From an uncultured Shewanella sp. (GTDB lineage Bacteria > Pseudomonadota > Gammaproteobacteria > Enterobacterales > Shewanellaceae), in NCBI GenBank assembly GCA_947503555.1, contig CANNEE010000015.1, forward strand, positions 1 to 64,000: DNA of 64,000 nucleotides, read 5' to 3'. Below the pieces are notes generated by a model that was not told the DNA's origin, did no database searches, and worked only from the letters and a program-made list of their open reading frames with translations. Below are positions 38,401 to 49,000 of the stretch, one piece after another (the first letter of the stretch is position 1; every line of letters begins with the position of its first letter). The translations under genes and the position numbers were made by a program.

Positions 38401-38426
38401 AAAGCCAAGGTATTGACCTTGGCTTT
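38401..38426 (-). terminator. Terminator of malate synthase G
   Basis: An 11-bp perfect stem (38401-38411 with 38416-38426) and a 4-base loop, 17 bases after the stop codon on the minus strand. T-rich sequence follows on that strand. Confidence 0.88.
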
Positions 38427-38443
38427 TATATAACAGATTACAA

Positions 38444-40612
38444 CTATCGTGCTTTCGCTTGCTTGCGGTAAGCATGAAGCAGTGGCTCTGTGTAGCCCGA
38501 TGGCTGCTCCTTACCTTTAAAGACAAGATCACAGGCTGCTTTAAAGGCGACACCATCAAAGCTAGGCGCCATATTGATATACAGCGGATCACCCTCATTC
38601 TGCTTATCAACCACACTCGCCATACGCTTAAGAGCCTCTAATACTTGCTCTTCGCTGCAAACCCCATGCTCCATCCAGTTAGCAAGGTGCTGGCTCGATA
38701 TTCTCAAAGTGGCTCTATCTTCCATCAAGCCAACATTGTTGATATCAGGCACTTTAGAGCAACCTACCCCTTGATCAATCCAGCGCACCACATAACCAAG
38801 AATACCTTGTGCATTATTATCCAGCTCAAACTTGATTTGCTCGGCGGTAAGTGAGCCGGGGCTTAGCTCTAACGGAATCGTTAAAATATCATCTAAGCTT
38901 GCTCGCTCGCGATTGGCCAGCTCCTGCTGACGCTCTGCAACATTGACGGTATGATAATGCAGCGCATGCAGTGTGGCCCCCGTTGGCGATGGCACCCAAG
39001 CAGTATTGGCACCCGCCATAGGATGACCTAGCTTTTGCTCTAGCATGGCGGCCATCTCATCAGGCATAGGCCACATGCCCTTACCTATTTGCGCTCTGCC
39101 CTTAAGGCCACATTCAAGGCCAATATCCACATTCCAATCTTCATAGGCCTTAATCCAAGCTTGCTGTTTCATCACTGACTTGGCTACGAAAGGCCCTGCC
39201 AACATAGAGGTGTGGATCTCATCACCGGTTCTATCAAGGAAGCCAGTATTGATAAACACCACTCTATCTTTTGCGGCGCGAATACACTCTTTAAGGTTGA
39301 CCGTGGTACGGCGCTCTTCATCCATAATGCCGACTTTAATGGTATTGCGCTCAAGATCTAAGGCATCTTCAATGCGGCTAAATAGCTTACAGGTTAACTC
39401 GACCTCTTCTGGACCATGCATTTTAGGCTTAACGATATTAATAGAACCAACTCGGCTATTGCTGCGGCCACTATTATTTCCTTTAAGATCATGAATCGCA
39501 GCTAATGCGGTGACCATACCATCAAGAAAGCCTTCAGGTACTTCATTGCCCTCTTTATCAAGCACAGCATCTATGGTCATCAAATGGCCAACATTACGAT
39601 TAAACAGCAAACTACGCCCTGGCAGGCTAAAGCTATCACCTTGTGGCGAGCAATATTCTCTATCATCATTTAGCTCACGGGTGAGAGTCTTACCGCCTTT
39701 TTCGAATTGAGCTGCTAAATTACCCTGCATCAAGCCAAGCCAGTTGGTATAGATCTCCACCTTATCTTCGGCATCGACCACTGCTACCGAATCTTCACAA
39801 TCCATAATGGTAGTCACCGCCGACTCTAGCAGCAGATCTTTAACGTTGGCCTTATCGGCTTTACCTATTGGGTGATTGGCGTCGATTTGAATTTCAATAT
39901 GAAGGCCGTTACGTTTAAGCAAAATGGATGTCGGAGATTGAGGCTGACCGGTATAACCAACAAATGCAGTTTTATCTTCAAGTTGGCTATCCGCGCCATC
40001 GCCCAGCACAGCGACTAGTGCGCCATTATCCACTTGATAGTGAGTAACCTCACTATGACTGCCGGTTTGCAGCGGCACCGCTTTATCTAAATGTGCTTTA
40101 GCAAAGGCAATCACCTTATCACCGCGAGCGGGATTATAACCGCCGGAGCGCTCACAACCTTGCTCTTCACTTATTGCATCTGTGCCATATAGCGCATCAT
40201 ATAAGCTTCCCCAACGGGCATTGGCTGCGTTAAGGCTAAAACGCGCATTCTTAACAGGTACCACTAACTGAGGGCCTGCTTGCAAACGAATTTCACTATC
40301 AACATTTTCTGTCGTGATCTCGAACTTATCTCCCTCAGGCACTAAGTAACCGATTTCATACAAAAATGCTTTATAGGCAGATAAGTCTTGTAAGCCTTTA
40401 TTCGCCTTATGCCAATCATCGATTTGACGCTGTAATGAATCTCGTTTTAGTAGCAGAGCACGATTTTTAGGACCGAGTTCCTCGACGATCTCCTCAAAGG
40501 CTTGCCAAAATCTTGCTGAATCAATACCTGTTCCGGGGGCAATCTTGTCATTCACTAATTGCCAAAGACATTCTGCGATCTGTAATCCACCTTCTTGCAC
40601 TCTTGAAGTCAT
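38444..40612 (-). CDS. glcB: Malate synthase G
   Basis: A 722-residue malate synthase of the G class (E. coli GlcB is 723), condensing glyoxylate with acetyl-CoA to malate. Recognisable segments are [48 protein letters not shown] with the catalytic arginine, [16 protein letters not shown] and [21 protein letters not shown]. The length is full. It lies downstream of the LysR gene in the same direction, 165 bases apart, opposite isocitrate lyase. Together they make the glyoxylate shunt. AAGG just ahead of the ATG supports the start. Confidence 0.97.
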   Translation of the reverse strand: MTSRVQEGGLQIAECLWQLVNDKIAPGTGIDSARFWQAFEEIVEELGPKNRALLLKRDSLQRQIDDWHKANKGLQDLSAYKAFLYEIGYLVPEGDKFEITTENVDSEIRLQAGPQLVVPVKNARFSLNAANARWGSLYDALYGTDAISEEQGCERSGGYNPARGDKVIAFAKAHLDKAVPLQTGSHSEVTHYQVDNGALVAVLGDGADSQLEDKTAFVGYTGQPQSPTSILLKRNGLHIEIQIDANHPIGKADKANVKDLLLESAVTTIMDCEDSVAVVDAEDKVEIYTNWLGLMQGNLAAQFEKGGKTLTRELNDDREYCSPQGDSFSLPGRSLLFNRNVGHLMTIDAVLDKEGNEVPEGFLDGMVTALAAIHDLKGNNSGRSNSRVGSINIVKPKMHGPEEVELTCKLFSRIEDALDLERNTIKVGIMDEERRTTVNLKECIRAAKDRVVFINTGFLDRTGDEIHTSMLAGPFVAKSVMKQQAWIKAYEDWNVDIGLECGLKGRAQIGKGMWPMPDEMAAMLEQKLGHPMAGANTAWVPSPTGATLHALHYHTVNVAERQQELANRERASLDDILTIPLELSPGSLTAEQIKFELDNNAQGILGYVVRWIDQGVGCSKVPDINNVGLMEDRATLRISSQHLANWMEHGVCSEEQVLEALKRMASVVDKQNEGDPLYINMAPSFDGVAFKAACDLVFKGKEQPSGYTEPLLHAYRKQAKAR

Positions 40613-40777
40613 ATCCTTGTCCCTCTGTCATAGCGTTTGTACTAGTTCAAATCGATTGAGTCATGATTGTGTCTGTTTCATTAGACTAGCCGACCCTTTC
40701 AACATTTCACCAATTTATAATGCTTATTAGCATCATTCATAAAACTTATACTGCTTGCTAAGGTGCATAGCTTAAAA

Positions 40778-41722
40778 TCATATGGAGTCTAGCTCTATTG
40801 CCGTCTGCTTGATTTGATCTCGCATCCATTTGTGAGCGGGATCATGTTGAAACAGTGGGCTCCATGCCATAGTCAGTTTAATCGGTTTTATATCAAATGG
40901 AGGTGGAACAATACGCACACCTTCATTTCCCTGCTGTTGACGTGCCATCTTACTTGGCACAGTCGCAATCAAGTCTTGCTTCTCAGCCAACAAGCAAGCC
41001 TGCTGATAATGGCGAGTGAACACGGTAATATGGCGTTTCGCATCAAGCTTAGCCAAGGCTTCATCTACCCAACCTAGGCGCTGAATATCACTTGGGTCCA
41101 TACCCACACCTACGCCCATACCCGTTTTACTTACCCATACATGATGAGCCTGAAGATAGCTATCAAGATTAAATTTATTTAATACTGGATTATTGGCGCT
41201 GATCACACAGCTAAAGTCATCGCTCCACAACTCTTTTTGGTGAAAAGACAATGGGATAGAGTCAAATCTATTGATCACCATATCCACTCTTCCCTGTTCG
41301 ACATCGGGGAAATTTACATCGCTCGGCGTCATAATATCCAGTATGATATTAGGCGCCAGCAATCTTAACTTGGCGATTAACGGAGGGATTAGCGTCGCCT
41401 CGGCATAATCGCTGGCCATCATGCGGAACACCCTACGACTGTTCGCAGCATCGAATTCTGTGCGCGGTTGAACCGCCTTTTCAATACCTAACAGCAATTG
41501 GCGGATCTGGGGCTCGAGTTCTAGAGCACGCTCTGTTGGCGTCATACCATTACTCGTCCGTATAAGAAGCGGGTCATCAAATAAATTTCTTAGTCTTTTC
41601 AGTCCATTACTCATAGCTGGCTGACTAATACCCAATTTATCTGCGGCCCTTGTAACATTTTTCTCACGTAGAAGGACGTCCAAATAAACTATTAAATTCA
41701 AATCGATACGGGACATATTCAT
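40778..41722 (-). CDS. LysR-family regulator, probably of the glyoxylate shunt
   Basis: A 314-residue LysR protein. The N-terminal winged helix-turn-helix is textbook (NLIVYLDVLLREKNVTRAA, then ISQPAMSNGLKRLR). A PBP2-type effector domain covers about 95-310. It lies between malate synthase G and isocitrate lyase and diverges from the latter. By position it is expected to control these genes, sensing perhaps glyoxylate, acetate or an acyl compound. The target and effector are inferred. The intergenic region with isocitrate lyase has dyad symmetry of the LysR type. Confidence 0.9.
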   Translation of the reverse strand: MNMSRIDLNLIVYLDVLLREKNVTRAADKLGISQPAMSNGLKRLRNLFDDPLLIRTSNGMTPTERALELEPQIRQLLLGIEKAVQPRTEFDAANSRRVFRMMASDYAEATLIPPLIAKLRLLAPNIILDIMTPSDVNFPDVEQGRVDMVINRFDSIPLSFHQKELWSDDFSCVISANNPVLNKFNLDSYLQAHHVWVSKTGMGVGVGMDPSDIQRLGWVDEALAKLDAKRHITVFTRHYQQACLLAEKQDLIATVPSKMARQQQGNEGVRIVPPPFDIKPIKLTMAWSPLFQHDPAHKWMRDQIKQTAIELDSI

Positions 41723-41785
41723 AAGATTAATACCGAAAATAGTAAGTATAAATTAGATTTATTAAGGACAATCTTACTACTATTT
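41721..41785. promoter_or_regulatory. Dyad-rich region between LysR gene and isocitrate lyase
   Basis: Two nested inverted repeats occur in the 113 bases between the genes: ATAAGATT (41721-41728) with AATCTTA (41770-41776), and TAGTAAG (41740-41746) with CTTACTA (41773-41779). They could be the binding region of the divergently encoded LysR protein. Inference from position and symmetry. Confidence 0.4.
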
Positions 41786-41835
41786 ATCAGGTAATCAATC
41801 GCCGCTTAATCACTATTTCGTAGAAGGGAATGACT

Positions 41836-43422
41836 ATGACTAATTACAGAACACACATTGATGAAGCTGCTACCTTGATTAACTCGGAAGGTAGTGCTTG
41901 GAACGCCATCAACCCAGAGTCGGTTGCTCGCATGAGATTGCAGAACCAATTCAAAACAGGGTTAGACATCGCCAAGTACACAGCCAAAATCATGCGTGAA
42001 GATATGGCTAACTATGATGCGGACTCGTCTCAATACACCCAATCTTTAGGCTGCTGGCATGGATTTATTGGTCAGCAAAAGATGATTTCAATTAAGAAGC
42101 ATCTTCTGTCAACTAAACGCCGCTACCTATACCTATCTGGCTGGATGGTTGCTGCATTGCGCTCAGAATTTGGTCCACTACCGGATCAATCTATGCATGA
42201 GAAAACCTCGGTTGCAGCTCTGATCAACGAACTTTACACCTTCCTTCGTCAAGCCGATGCCCGTGAACTAGGCGGTCTGTTCCGCGAGCTAGATAAAGCA
42301 AACAGCACTGACGAAAAAGCGGCTATTCAAGCTAAGATTGATAACTTCGAAACCCATATTGTACCTATTATTGCCGATATCGATGCAGGGTTTGGTAACG
42401 AAGAAGCCACCTATCTGATGGCCAAACAGATGATTGAAGCGGGTGCTTGCTGTATTCAGCTTGAAAACCAAGTATCAGATGTGAAGCAATGTGGTCACCA
42501 AGATGGTAAAGTGACTGTTCCTCATTCCGAGTTTTTAGCGAAGATTAACGCTGTTCGCTACGCATTCTTAGAACTTGGTATTGACGATGGTGTCATTGTC
42601 GCCCGTACCGATTCATTGGGTGCAGGCCTTACTCAAAAGATCGCTGTGAGCAACGAACCTGGTGATTTAGGTGACAAATACAACTCATTCCTTGATGTTG
42701 AAGAAGTCACGGCCGATCAGCTGACTAATGGTGATGTTGCCTTTATGCAAAATGGCAAATTAGTTAAGCCTGCTCGCCTAGCAAACGGTTTATTTAAGTT
42801 CCGTCAAGGTACTGGCGAAGAGCGCTGCGTACTTGACTGTATTACTTCGCTACAAAATGGTGCAGATCTACTTTGGATTGAAACTGAAAAGCCACACGTT
42901 GGTCAGATCGGCGCTATGGTTAATGCCATTCGCGAAACCATTCCAAACGCTAAGCTGGTTTATAACAACTCGCCATCGTTTAACTGGACATTGAACTTCC
43001 GTCAGCAAGTATTTGATGCGATGAAGGAAGCTGGCAATGACGTAAGCCAATACCAGCGTGAAAACTTGATGAGTGTTGATTACGATGAAACTGAGCTCGC
43101 AGCATTAGCCGATGAAAAGATCCGCACCTTCCAAGCCGATGCGGCGCGCGAAGCGGGTATCTTCCATCACTTGATCACCCTACCGACCTACCATACAGCT
43201 GCATTGTCTACCGACAATCTTGCTAAAGAGTATTTCGGTGACCAAGGTATGCTAGGTTACGTTGCGAATGTTCAGCGTAAGGAAATTCGTCAAGGTATTG
43301 CCTGCGTTAAGCATCAAAACATGGCCGGTTCTGATATCGGTGATGATCACAAAGAGTACTTTGCTGGCGACCATGCTCTTAAAGCCTCAGGCAAAGACAA
43401 CACGATGAACCAATTTAGCTAA
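41836..43422 (+). CDS. aceA: Isocitrate lyase (long form)
   Basis: A 528-residue isocitrate lyase splitting isocitrate into glyoxylate and succinate. The class is the long one seen in Pseudomonas rather than the 434-residue E. coli form. The active-site loop reads KQCGH (catalytic cysteine at about 219) where E. coli has KKCGH. PIIADIDAGFGN, VARTDSLGAG and the NNSPSFNW segment are also conserved. The frame opens at ATG 41830, but AAGGG lies 7 bases before ATG 41836 and too close to the first, so the second is preferred. Codon bias is strong. Confidence 0.96.
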   Translation: MTNYRTHIDEAATLINSEGSAWNAINPESVARMRLQNQFKTGLDIAKYTAKIMREDMANYDADSSQYTQSLGCWHGFIGQQKMISIKKHLLSTKRRYLYLSGWMVAALRSEFGPLPDQSMHEKTSVAALINELYTFLRQADARELGGLFRELDKANSTDEKAAIQAKIDNFETHIVPIIADIDAGFGNEEATYLMAKQMIEAGACCIQLENQVSDVKQCGHQDGKVTVPHSEFLAKINAVRYAFLELGIDDGVIVARTDSLGAGLTQKIAVSNEPGDLGDKYNSFLDVEEVTADQLTNGDVAFMQNGKLVKPARLANGLFKFRQGTGEERCVLDCITSLQNGADLLWIETEKPHVGQIGAMVNAIRETIPNAKLVYNNSPSFNWTLNFRQQVFDAMKEAGNDVSQYQRENLMSVDYDETELAALADEKIRTFQADAAREAGIFHHLITLPTYHTAALSTDNLAKEYFGDQGMLGYVANVQRKEIRQGIACVKHQNMAGSDIGDDHKEYFAGDHALKASGKDNTMNQFS

Positions 43423-43478
43423 TAAAACTGCCAAGGATTCTCCGTACAGTTAGTTAGCAAGTTAAGTCAACATATCAA

Positions 43479-43500
43479 ACCAGCCCCATATAGGGCTGGT
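43479..43500 (+). terminator. Terminator of isocitrate lyase
   Basis: An 8-bp stem (43479-43486 with 43493-43500) and a 6-base loop followed by T6. Also serves the convergent small gene at 43527. Confidence 0.9.
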
Positions 43501-43526
43501 TTTTTATCTATTGGATAAAGAAAAAT

Positions 43527-43907
43527 TTATCTATGCATCATTAAAGCGATGCTTTGCATATCACAGGTCTCTATCTCGCTCTCTTGCTGCTGATTTGCCG
43601 CAATCTGAGTTTGAGCGTCATAAACAAGGTCAGTACTAATCTCTACAGGAGCGCCCCAAGCGCCAGGCGTGTTAACTTGGGCTGTGGCGAAACCACAATT
43701 ATCGGAATACCACTGCGCCATGACTCCAGCGATCGGTGTTTGTTGAAGACCTTCATAACCGTTCCAGTGATTTTCTAGCGCTTCCATAGTGATAAGAGTG
43801 CCACCTGCATATCCGCCGCCACCGCCTCCAGTCGCCATAACTTGAGTAGATGAAGTCGCGAGTAAAATCGTAAAAAACAATGCTTTCTTATTAACTTGAA
43901 ATGCCAT
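43527..43907 (-). CDS. Small exported protein with a glycine run, unknown function
   Basis: A 126-residue protein with a clear Sec signal peptide (basic QVNKK, hydrophobic LFFTILLA, cleavage expected after QVMA at 25). The mature part opens with TGGGGGGYAGG, followed by a body with two cysteines (about 70 and 114), which could pair in the periplasm. No family is recognised. ATGGCATTTC at 43907 is a good start. An imperfect inverted repeat lies 48 bases upstream. It is not part of an obvious operon. Confidence 0.7.
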   Translation of the reverse strand: MAFQVNKKALFFTILLATSSTQVMATGGGGGGYAGGTLITMEALENHWNGYEGLQQTPIAGVMAQWYSDNCGFATAQVNTPGAWGAPVEISTDLVYDAQTQIAANQQQESEIETCDMQSIALMMHR

Positions 43908-44212
43908 GGTGAAACCTTAGTCATTCATTTATCAATGACGTCATTCGTAAAACCGCTCAGCCTAATTTAACTTATCTTAGGTTGAGCACCTTTAAGTCCA
44001 GTCTTCGCAATCACGAAATAAATAATTGCTCAGGTACTCAAAGCTCGACTCTGCTAACAACGTAAGTACATCTAATTAGAAAGCACTAGCATGGGTAAAA
44101 TTTCACCAAAATCGTTATAGAAATGTATCAAAAAGTGTCTGATTCCCTTCCAAAGAGGGAGGATCATTCAGCTAAATTTTCACTTAAGTCGGCGTCACAG
44201 TTTTACAACAGG
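43908..44212. other. Intergenic region with one inverted repeat, no gene
   Basis: About 305 bases. The only structure I see is an 11-bp inverted repeat with one G-T mismatch at 43955-43965 and 43977-43987 (11-base loop). It could be a 5' leader hairpin or an operator of the small exported protein gene. The rest shows no coding frame. Confidence 0.5.
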
Positions 44213-44419
44213 TTACCTATTTGATCTTGCGGCCTTAAATGCAGCCTTTCTGGCACTCGCCTTGATCAATATTTCATTTTTTTGCTCATCGCTCGCATCA
44301 TGCCATTTAAGGATCTCATCAAGAGAGCGAAAGCAACCAAGACAAATATCTTTTTCGTCCAAACAGCAATGGCGCACGCAAGGGCTAATGCATTCAGGTT
44401 TTATCTTCATCGCGCCCAT
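44213..44419 (-). CDS. DUF1289 cysteine-rich small protein
   Basis: A 68-residue protein with the DUF1289 pattern SPCVRHCCLDEKDICLGC then FRSLDEILKWHD. The cysteines (about 13, 17, 18, 26, 29) suggest a small metal-binding site. The function is unknown. The start ATG has GGAG 7 bases upstream; an ATG three codons later is an alternative. It lies 90 bases after the DUF445 gene, beyond that gene's terminator, so it probably has its own promoter. Confidence 0.85.
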   Translation of the reverse strand: MGAMKIKPECISPCVRHCCLDEKDICLGCFRSLDEILKWHDASDEQKNEILIKASARKAAFKAARSNR

Positions 44420-44461
44420 AACTTCACTCCAGTAGCAAGATTGTTGTTAAATGCACAAAAA

Positions 44462-44481
44462 AGGGAGCCTATTGGCTCCCT
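44462..44481 (-). terminator. Terminator of the DUF445 gene
   Basis: A perfect 8-bp GC-rich stem (44462-44469 with 44474-44481) and a 4-base loop. On the minus strand it is followed by TTTTT. Confidence 0.88.
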
Positions 44482-44509
44482 GCAATCGTTAGGCGTTACT
44501 AGTCATAGC

Positions 44510-45223
44510 TTAGTTCTGAAGTAACCCTGCCACAAGGCCAATTAATCCCCCAAACACGCCCCCCCAAACAACGAGCCAACCAAGATGGGTTCTAATCATA
44601 GTTTGTACGATTTCTTTAACTAATTGAGGAGTCAACTCTTCGAGCCGTTGGGTGACTATCCCCTCAATCTTTTGCTTCATATCCGCAAGCACATCAGGTT
44701 GCTCTATCTCATTTTTAAGCTGCTCATAGAAATCATCACTGCTAGCAATATCTAAAATAGATGCCTTCATTTTTTCAATAAAGGGCTCTTTCATCGGCAT
44801 TAGGGCTTCTGTGCCACCAAACATAGCTAGCATGCCACCAAATGAGGATTGTTCGACCGTTTCCACTAACCCATCAAATGCAGGAGCCAAATCAACTTTT
44901 TCTATCACAGGCTTAAGGTCAATATGGCTGTGCATGCCACCTTGCTCGGACAGAAAACGATCGATATTTTCATCGGTGAAAAACTGCTCCATCATAAGCT
45001 GTGCAATTGCAGCTTTAAACTCTTCAAATCGTGCGGGGATAACACCCGAGCCATAGAGGCCTGGTACTTTTTCAAACAACATATGAACCGCAAGCCAGTT
45101 AGTCACAGCACCTGAAAGCGCAAACAACCCTACTGTCATAACAATATTGTTTTCGAGCACATAACCTACAACGACGACTAAGGCCGCTATCAAATTCGTA
45201 ATCACGCTTTTATTCACACTCAA
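44510..45223 (-). CDS. DUF445 membrane protein
   Basis: A 237-residue protein of the DUF445 family. Two N-terminal transmembrane segments (about 8-22 and 27-45), an amphipathic central region (60-205) and a C-terminal hydrophobic hairpin (about 212-234) are visible. GAVTNWLAVHMLFEKVPGLYGSGVIP is the characteristic family segment (split over residues 39-64). The function is unknown. The frame starts with TTG (45223); GTG at 45217 has better spacing from AGGGA and is equally possible. Confidence 0.83.
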   Translation of the reverse strand: MSVNKSVITNLIAALVVVVGYVLENNIVMTVGLFALSGAVTNWLAVHMLFEKVPGLYGSGVIPARFEEFKAAIAQLMMEQFFTDENIDRFLSEQGGMHSHIDLKPVIEKVDLAPAFDGLVETVEQSSFGGMLAMFGGTEALMPMKEPFIEKMKASILDIASSDDFYEQLKNEIEQPDVLADMKQKIEGIVTQRLEELTPQLVKEIVQTMIRTHLGWLVVWGGVFGGLIGLVAGLLQN

Positions 45224-45518
45224 GAATCCCTGAACTAAATCACTGACACACTATATACATTAGCAAAGCGGCGCATTTTACCAACGCCAGTAACTCGACA
45301 CAAGCTAAGCATCTGTCGCTTAATTAGTTGTCTACCTAGGCATCAAGAACATAGGATTGATACAACTATTCCAGCTCGACTATTGCCAGATACAAAAACG
45401 ACTACAAATGCATAATAAACACCTTGCTATAACGAGAAAGTATTACATTCATAATCACTAAAAATGAGGACTAGACTACACTGAAAACATTAACTCCCAA
45501 TCCAAAAGGTGATGCTCG

Positions 45519-45917
45519 ATGGCATCAAACTTTACCCGTCATGGCGCGCTAAGCTGGCACGAACTCACTTCTAATGATGTAGAAGCATCAATGACATTCT
45601 ATTCTGAAGTTTTTGGCTGGCGTTTCAGAACGATAGATATAGATGAGGGACCATATCAAATAATCGAAAACCAAGGCCAATCCATAGGTGGAATAATGGA
45701 AAGTCCTGCGCCAGCAATGCCCAGTAACTGGACAGGCTATATCACTGTCAGCAATGTCGATACTGTTATTAAGGCAGTAGAACGCATGGGAGGCTGCATT
45801 CTATTTGGCCCAGAAGACATTCCAGATATAGGCCGTTTCTGTTGGATAAAGGATCCCCAAGGCGCCATCATAGCTGCTATCTCGTATCACAAAAATGCAC
45901 CGAATAAGATAAGTTAG
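45519..45917 (+). CDS. VOC-family protein (glyoxalase/bleomycin-resistance fold)
   Basis: A 132-residue VOC-fold protein. The first beta-alpha-beta unit reads SWHELTSNDVEASMTFYSEVFGW, with the usual histidine metal ligand at about 11. The C-terminal strand IGRFCWIKDPQGAIIAAIS carries the second half. It resembles the small stand-alone VOC proteins annotated as putative hydroxylases. Substrate unknown. ATG 45519 has AAGGTGAT 5 bases upstream. It is followed by the DUF748 gene after 109 bases. Confidence 0.82.
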   Translation: MASNFTRHGALSWHELTSNDVEASMTFYSEVFGWRFRTIDIDEGPYQIIENQGQSIGGIMESPAPAMPSNWTGYITVSNVDTVIKAVERMGGCILFGPEDIPDIGRFCWIKDPQGAIIAAISYHKNAPNKIS

Positions 45918-46026
45918 TTTTTTCTCATCAACAGCTAAAGACTCTTACATTATTCAAAAAATATAAATAAAATAAGCATTATGCATTACGCCTTTCCGAT
46001 TTTGCGCTAGGAGCGCTACGTTCAAA

Positions 46027-49000
46027 ATGACAGATAAAACAACCCGATTCAGCTTATTAACTCAAGTGAAATCACGCCCAAGATATCAGCGCTGGTCTCT
46101 ATATCTAGGCACCACATACTGTCTATATGCCCTACTACTAGGTGTGCTTGCGCCGTCTATGTTAACTCAAGCCCTACCAGATCAAATTAACACACTTACT
46201 GGGCGTAATGCGCAGCTTGATAGTATTAGCATTAACCCATTCTTACTTAGGGTGACGATTAATGAGTTTCACATCAAGCCTAACGAAAACCAAGATGTTC
46301 ACCACCCAGCAGAGGAGGATGGATTTAGTGGATTTGAGCGTTTTGTCCTTGAGGTAAACTTTTGGCATTCTTTAATCAACCAAGCGATAAGCATAGAAAC
46401 GGTTTCACTGACTAAGCCCTATGGTTTTATTGCCGCAAAGCGCACTCCTGCAAATAGCAACCAGAAGCATCCACTTGAGTACAGCAAGCTAAGATTCAAC
46501 TTCTCCGACATATTGGATAAGCTAGCGACTTCCCAAGAAACGCAGCCTGCCACAGAGCAGGAAAACAGTGCCCTTCCGAGAATTTTACTTAATCATCTAA
46601 ACATAAGCGCAGGCAAATTAAAGCTATTTGATACTCTGACCCAAACACAGATTAATTATAATAATCTCAATATTCAGCTTAGAGAGCTTGATTCTCAATA
46701 TAAGTTAACTAGCCAGCAACTGGGTAACCGCTTTAGTGTGCAACTGACAGGCGCTGATGGCAGCCAGTGGCAAACACAAGGGCAAATACAAGTTTTCCCG
46801 CTTAACCTTGAAGGTGAACTGACCTTAGGCCGTATTCAGCTAACCCCATTTTGGCCACTGATAGCTAAACATGTCGAAGCCAAGCTTGGCTCGGGGCGCA
46901 TCAGTGTGGCAAACCACTATCAAATAAAACAAGATGACGAGGCTGTTACCTTTTCTATCAGCAAAGGGCAATTCAGCTTAGAAGAGTTAAGCTTTACTCA
47001 TCAGCAAAAAAGCCTGCTTGAACTACCTTTATTTGCTTTGGAAAATCTTCAGTTAGATTCAGCTCAAAAGCAGCTTCACATTGACCAGCTATTCAGCCAA
47101 AACCTCAATACTCACCTAGTTCTCGATAAGCAGGGCCTTAATCTCGTTAATTTATTAACGCCAGACCTATTAAAGCGACCATCAACCGCACCTAATATCA
47201 CCAGCCACAATCAAGCAACAACTGAAAACCAAGAGCAGACTCGCAAGCAAAATAACAATGGGGACGCGAATACAAAAGCTGATGATACTCCTTGGCGAGT
47301 GACGCTGGATAAAACCAACATAGAGAACTATCAGCTGTCCCTCATAGACAACAAAACCAATGCAAATCAAAACCACTGGCATATCGATAATGTCAACCTA
47401 AAGCTTGGCCAGTTCGTCAGCGATTTATCAACAACACTGAATTATGATCTGGGTCTACGTATTAACCAAACAGGTGAGCTCGCCAGCCGCGGTGAACTTG
47501 ACCTTGCCTCATCCCAAGCTAATGTTGGCTATATTCTTCAAAACTTTCCATTGCCCAATTTGCAAGGTTATCTATCTCCCTTTATCAATATTCAACTCAG
47601 TCAGGGAAAACTAGATACTCAAGGGCAAGTGCAATTCACTCCAGCTCAAGACATTCAACTTGAATCGGATCTTTATATCAAAGAGCTGGATATCAAAGCG
47701 CTGGAGACCAATAAAAGTGGGCTGAGTGAATCTTTGCTAAGTTGGCAAAATCTTAAGATCAACAAAATAATTTACAAAGGCCTGACTCAAGAGCTCACTC
47801 TAGACACCATAGGTCTATCCCAACCCTATGCCAAAGTCATTATCAATGAAGATAGAAGCACAAATATCGGCGACCTTATTGTAAAGCAAGAGTCGAGCGA
47901 AACTCGTCCCATTGAGCCGTCAGCTAAAACTCAAGCAGGTGTTGATAACACCCAAGCCACAGGTTCACAGGCGCAAGAACTTAAGTTGACTATTGGCCGA
48001 GTACTTATCGACAAGGGTTCGGCGTATTTCTCCGATAAGTCCCTAAAACCCAATTTTGGCGCCAGTATCGAAGAATTACAGGGAGGAATCAGCCAGCTCA
48101 CCTCTTCTGGCAGTAAAAAAGCTAAAGTCGATATCAGTGGCAAAATTGATCGCTATGCTCCCGTGACCCTTAAAGGAGAGCTGAATCCACTATTAGCTGA
48201 TCCCTATCTTGATCTGGCGTTAGACTTCAACAATGTCGAGCTAACATCAGTGAACCCGTACTCAGGCACCTATGCAGGTTATTATATTGACAAAGGCCAA
48301 CTATCACTGGCTCTGAACTATCAGCTAGAGAATAACCAGCTAAAGGGAGACAACCGCTTAGTCATAGATCAGCTAGAGCTAGGCAAGCCAAGTAACAGTG
48401 AACTAGCCACTAGCTTGCCCGTAAGTCTTGCCATTGCCCTGCTGCAGGACACGAATGGCGTTATCGATCTCGATATGCAAGTATCGGGTGATGTTAACTC
48501 ACCCGATTTTAGTGTCGGCAATATCATAATGACTGCCGTCACAAACGTGATCACCAAAGCTGTCACCTCACCCTTTTCCCTACTGGCTAATCTCATCGGC
48601 ACCGACGAAGAACTTGATAAGCTCAGTTATGCGTTAGGTAGCAACGAGCTTGCTCAGCCTCAACAGCAAAAGCTTGAGCAATTAGCACAGGCGCTGGCAA
48701 AACGTCCTAAATTATCGCTAAGCGTGGAAGGCGCAGTCGATCTGGCCGGCGATACACAGGCCCTTAAAGCCAAATTACTCGCAAAGGAGTTACACTCATT
48801 GGTAACTGAGGTATCACTATCAAATATCGAAGTGATGGGGGCAAGCAGCTTAGCAAGCGATCCTAAGCTTGGCCGAGCCATAGTAAAACTTTATGAAAAC
48901 CGCTTTGACCAAAGCCCTAAGGTGATAAAAGCCAATATCGAGAAGCAACAAACACCTGATACGCCCAAGCTAACAGCCCAAGCGTTAGATGTTGAATGGA

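Noticed and set aside
41830-41835. First ATG of isocitrate lyase as start
   Set aside because: The AAGGG site ends one base before it, too close for initiation; the ATG two codons later has correct spacing.
44811-45115. Two open frames opposite the DUF445 gene
   Set aside because: Antisense shadows of a recognised family gene, without ribosome sites.
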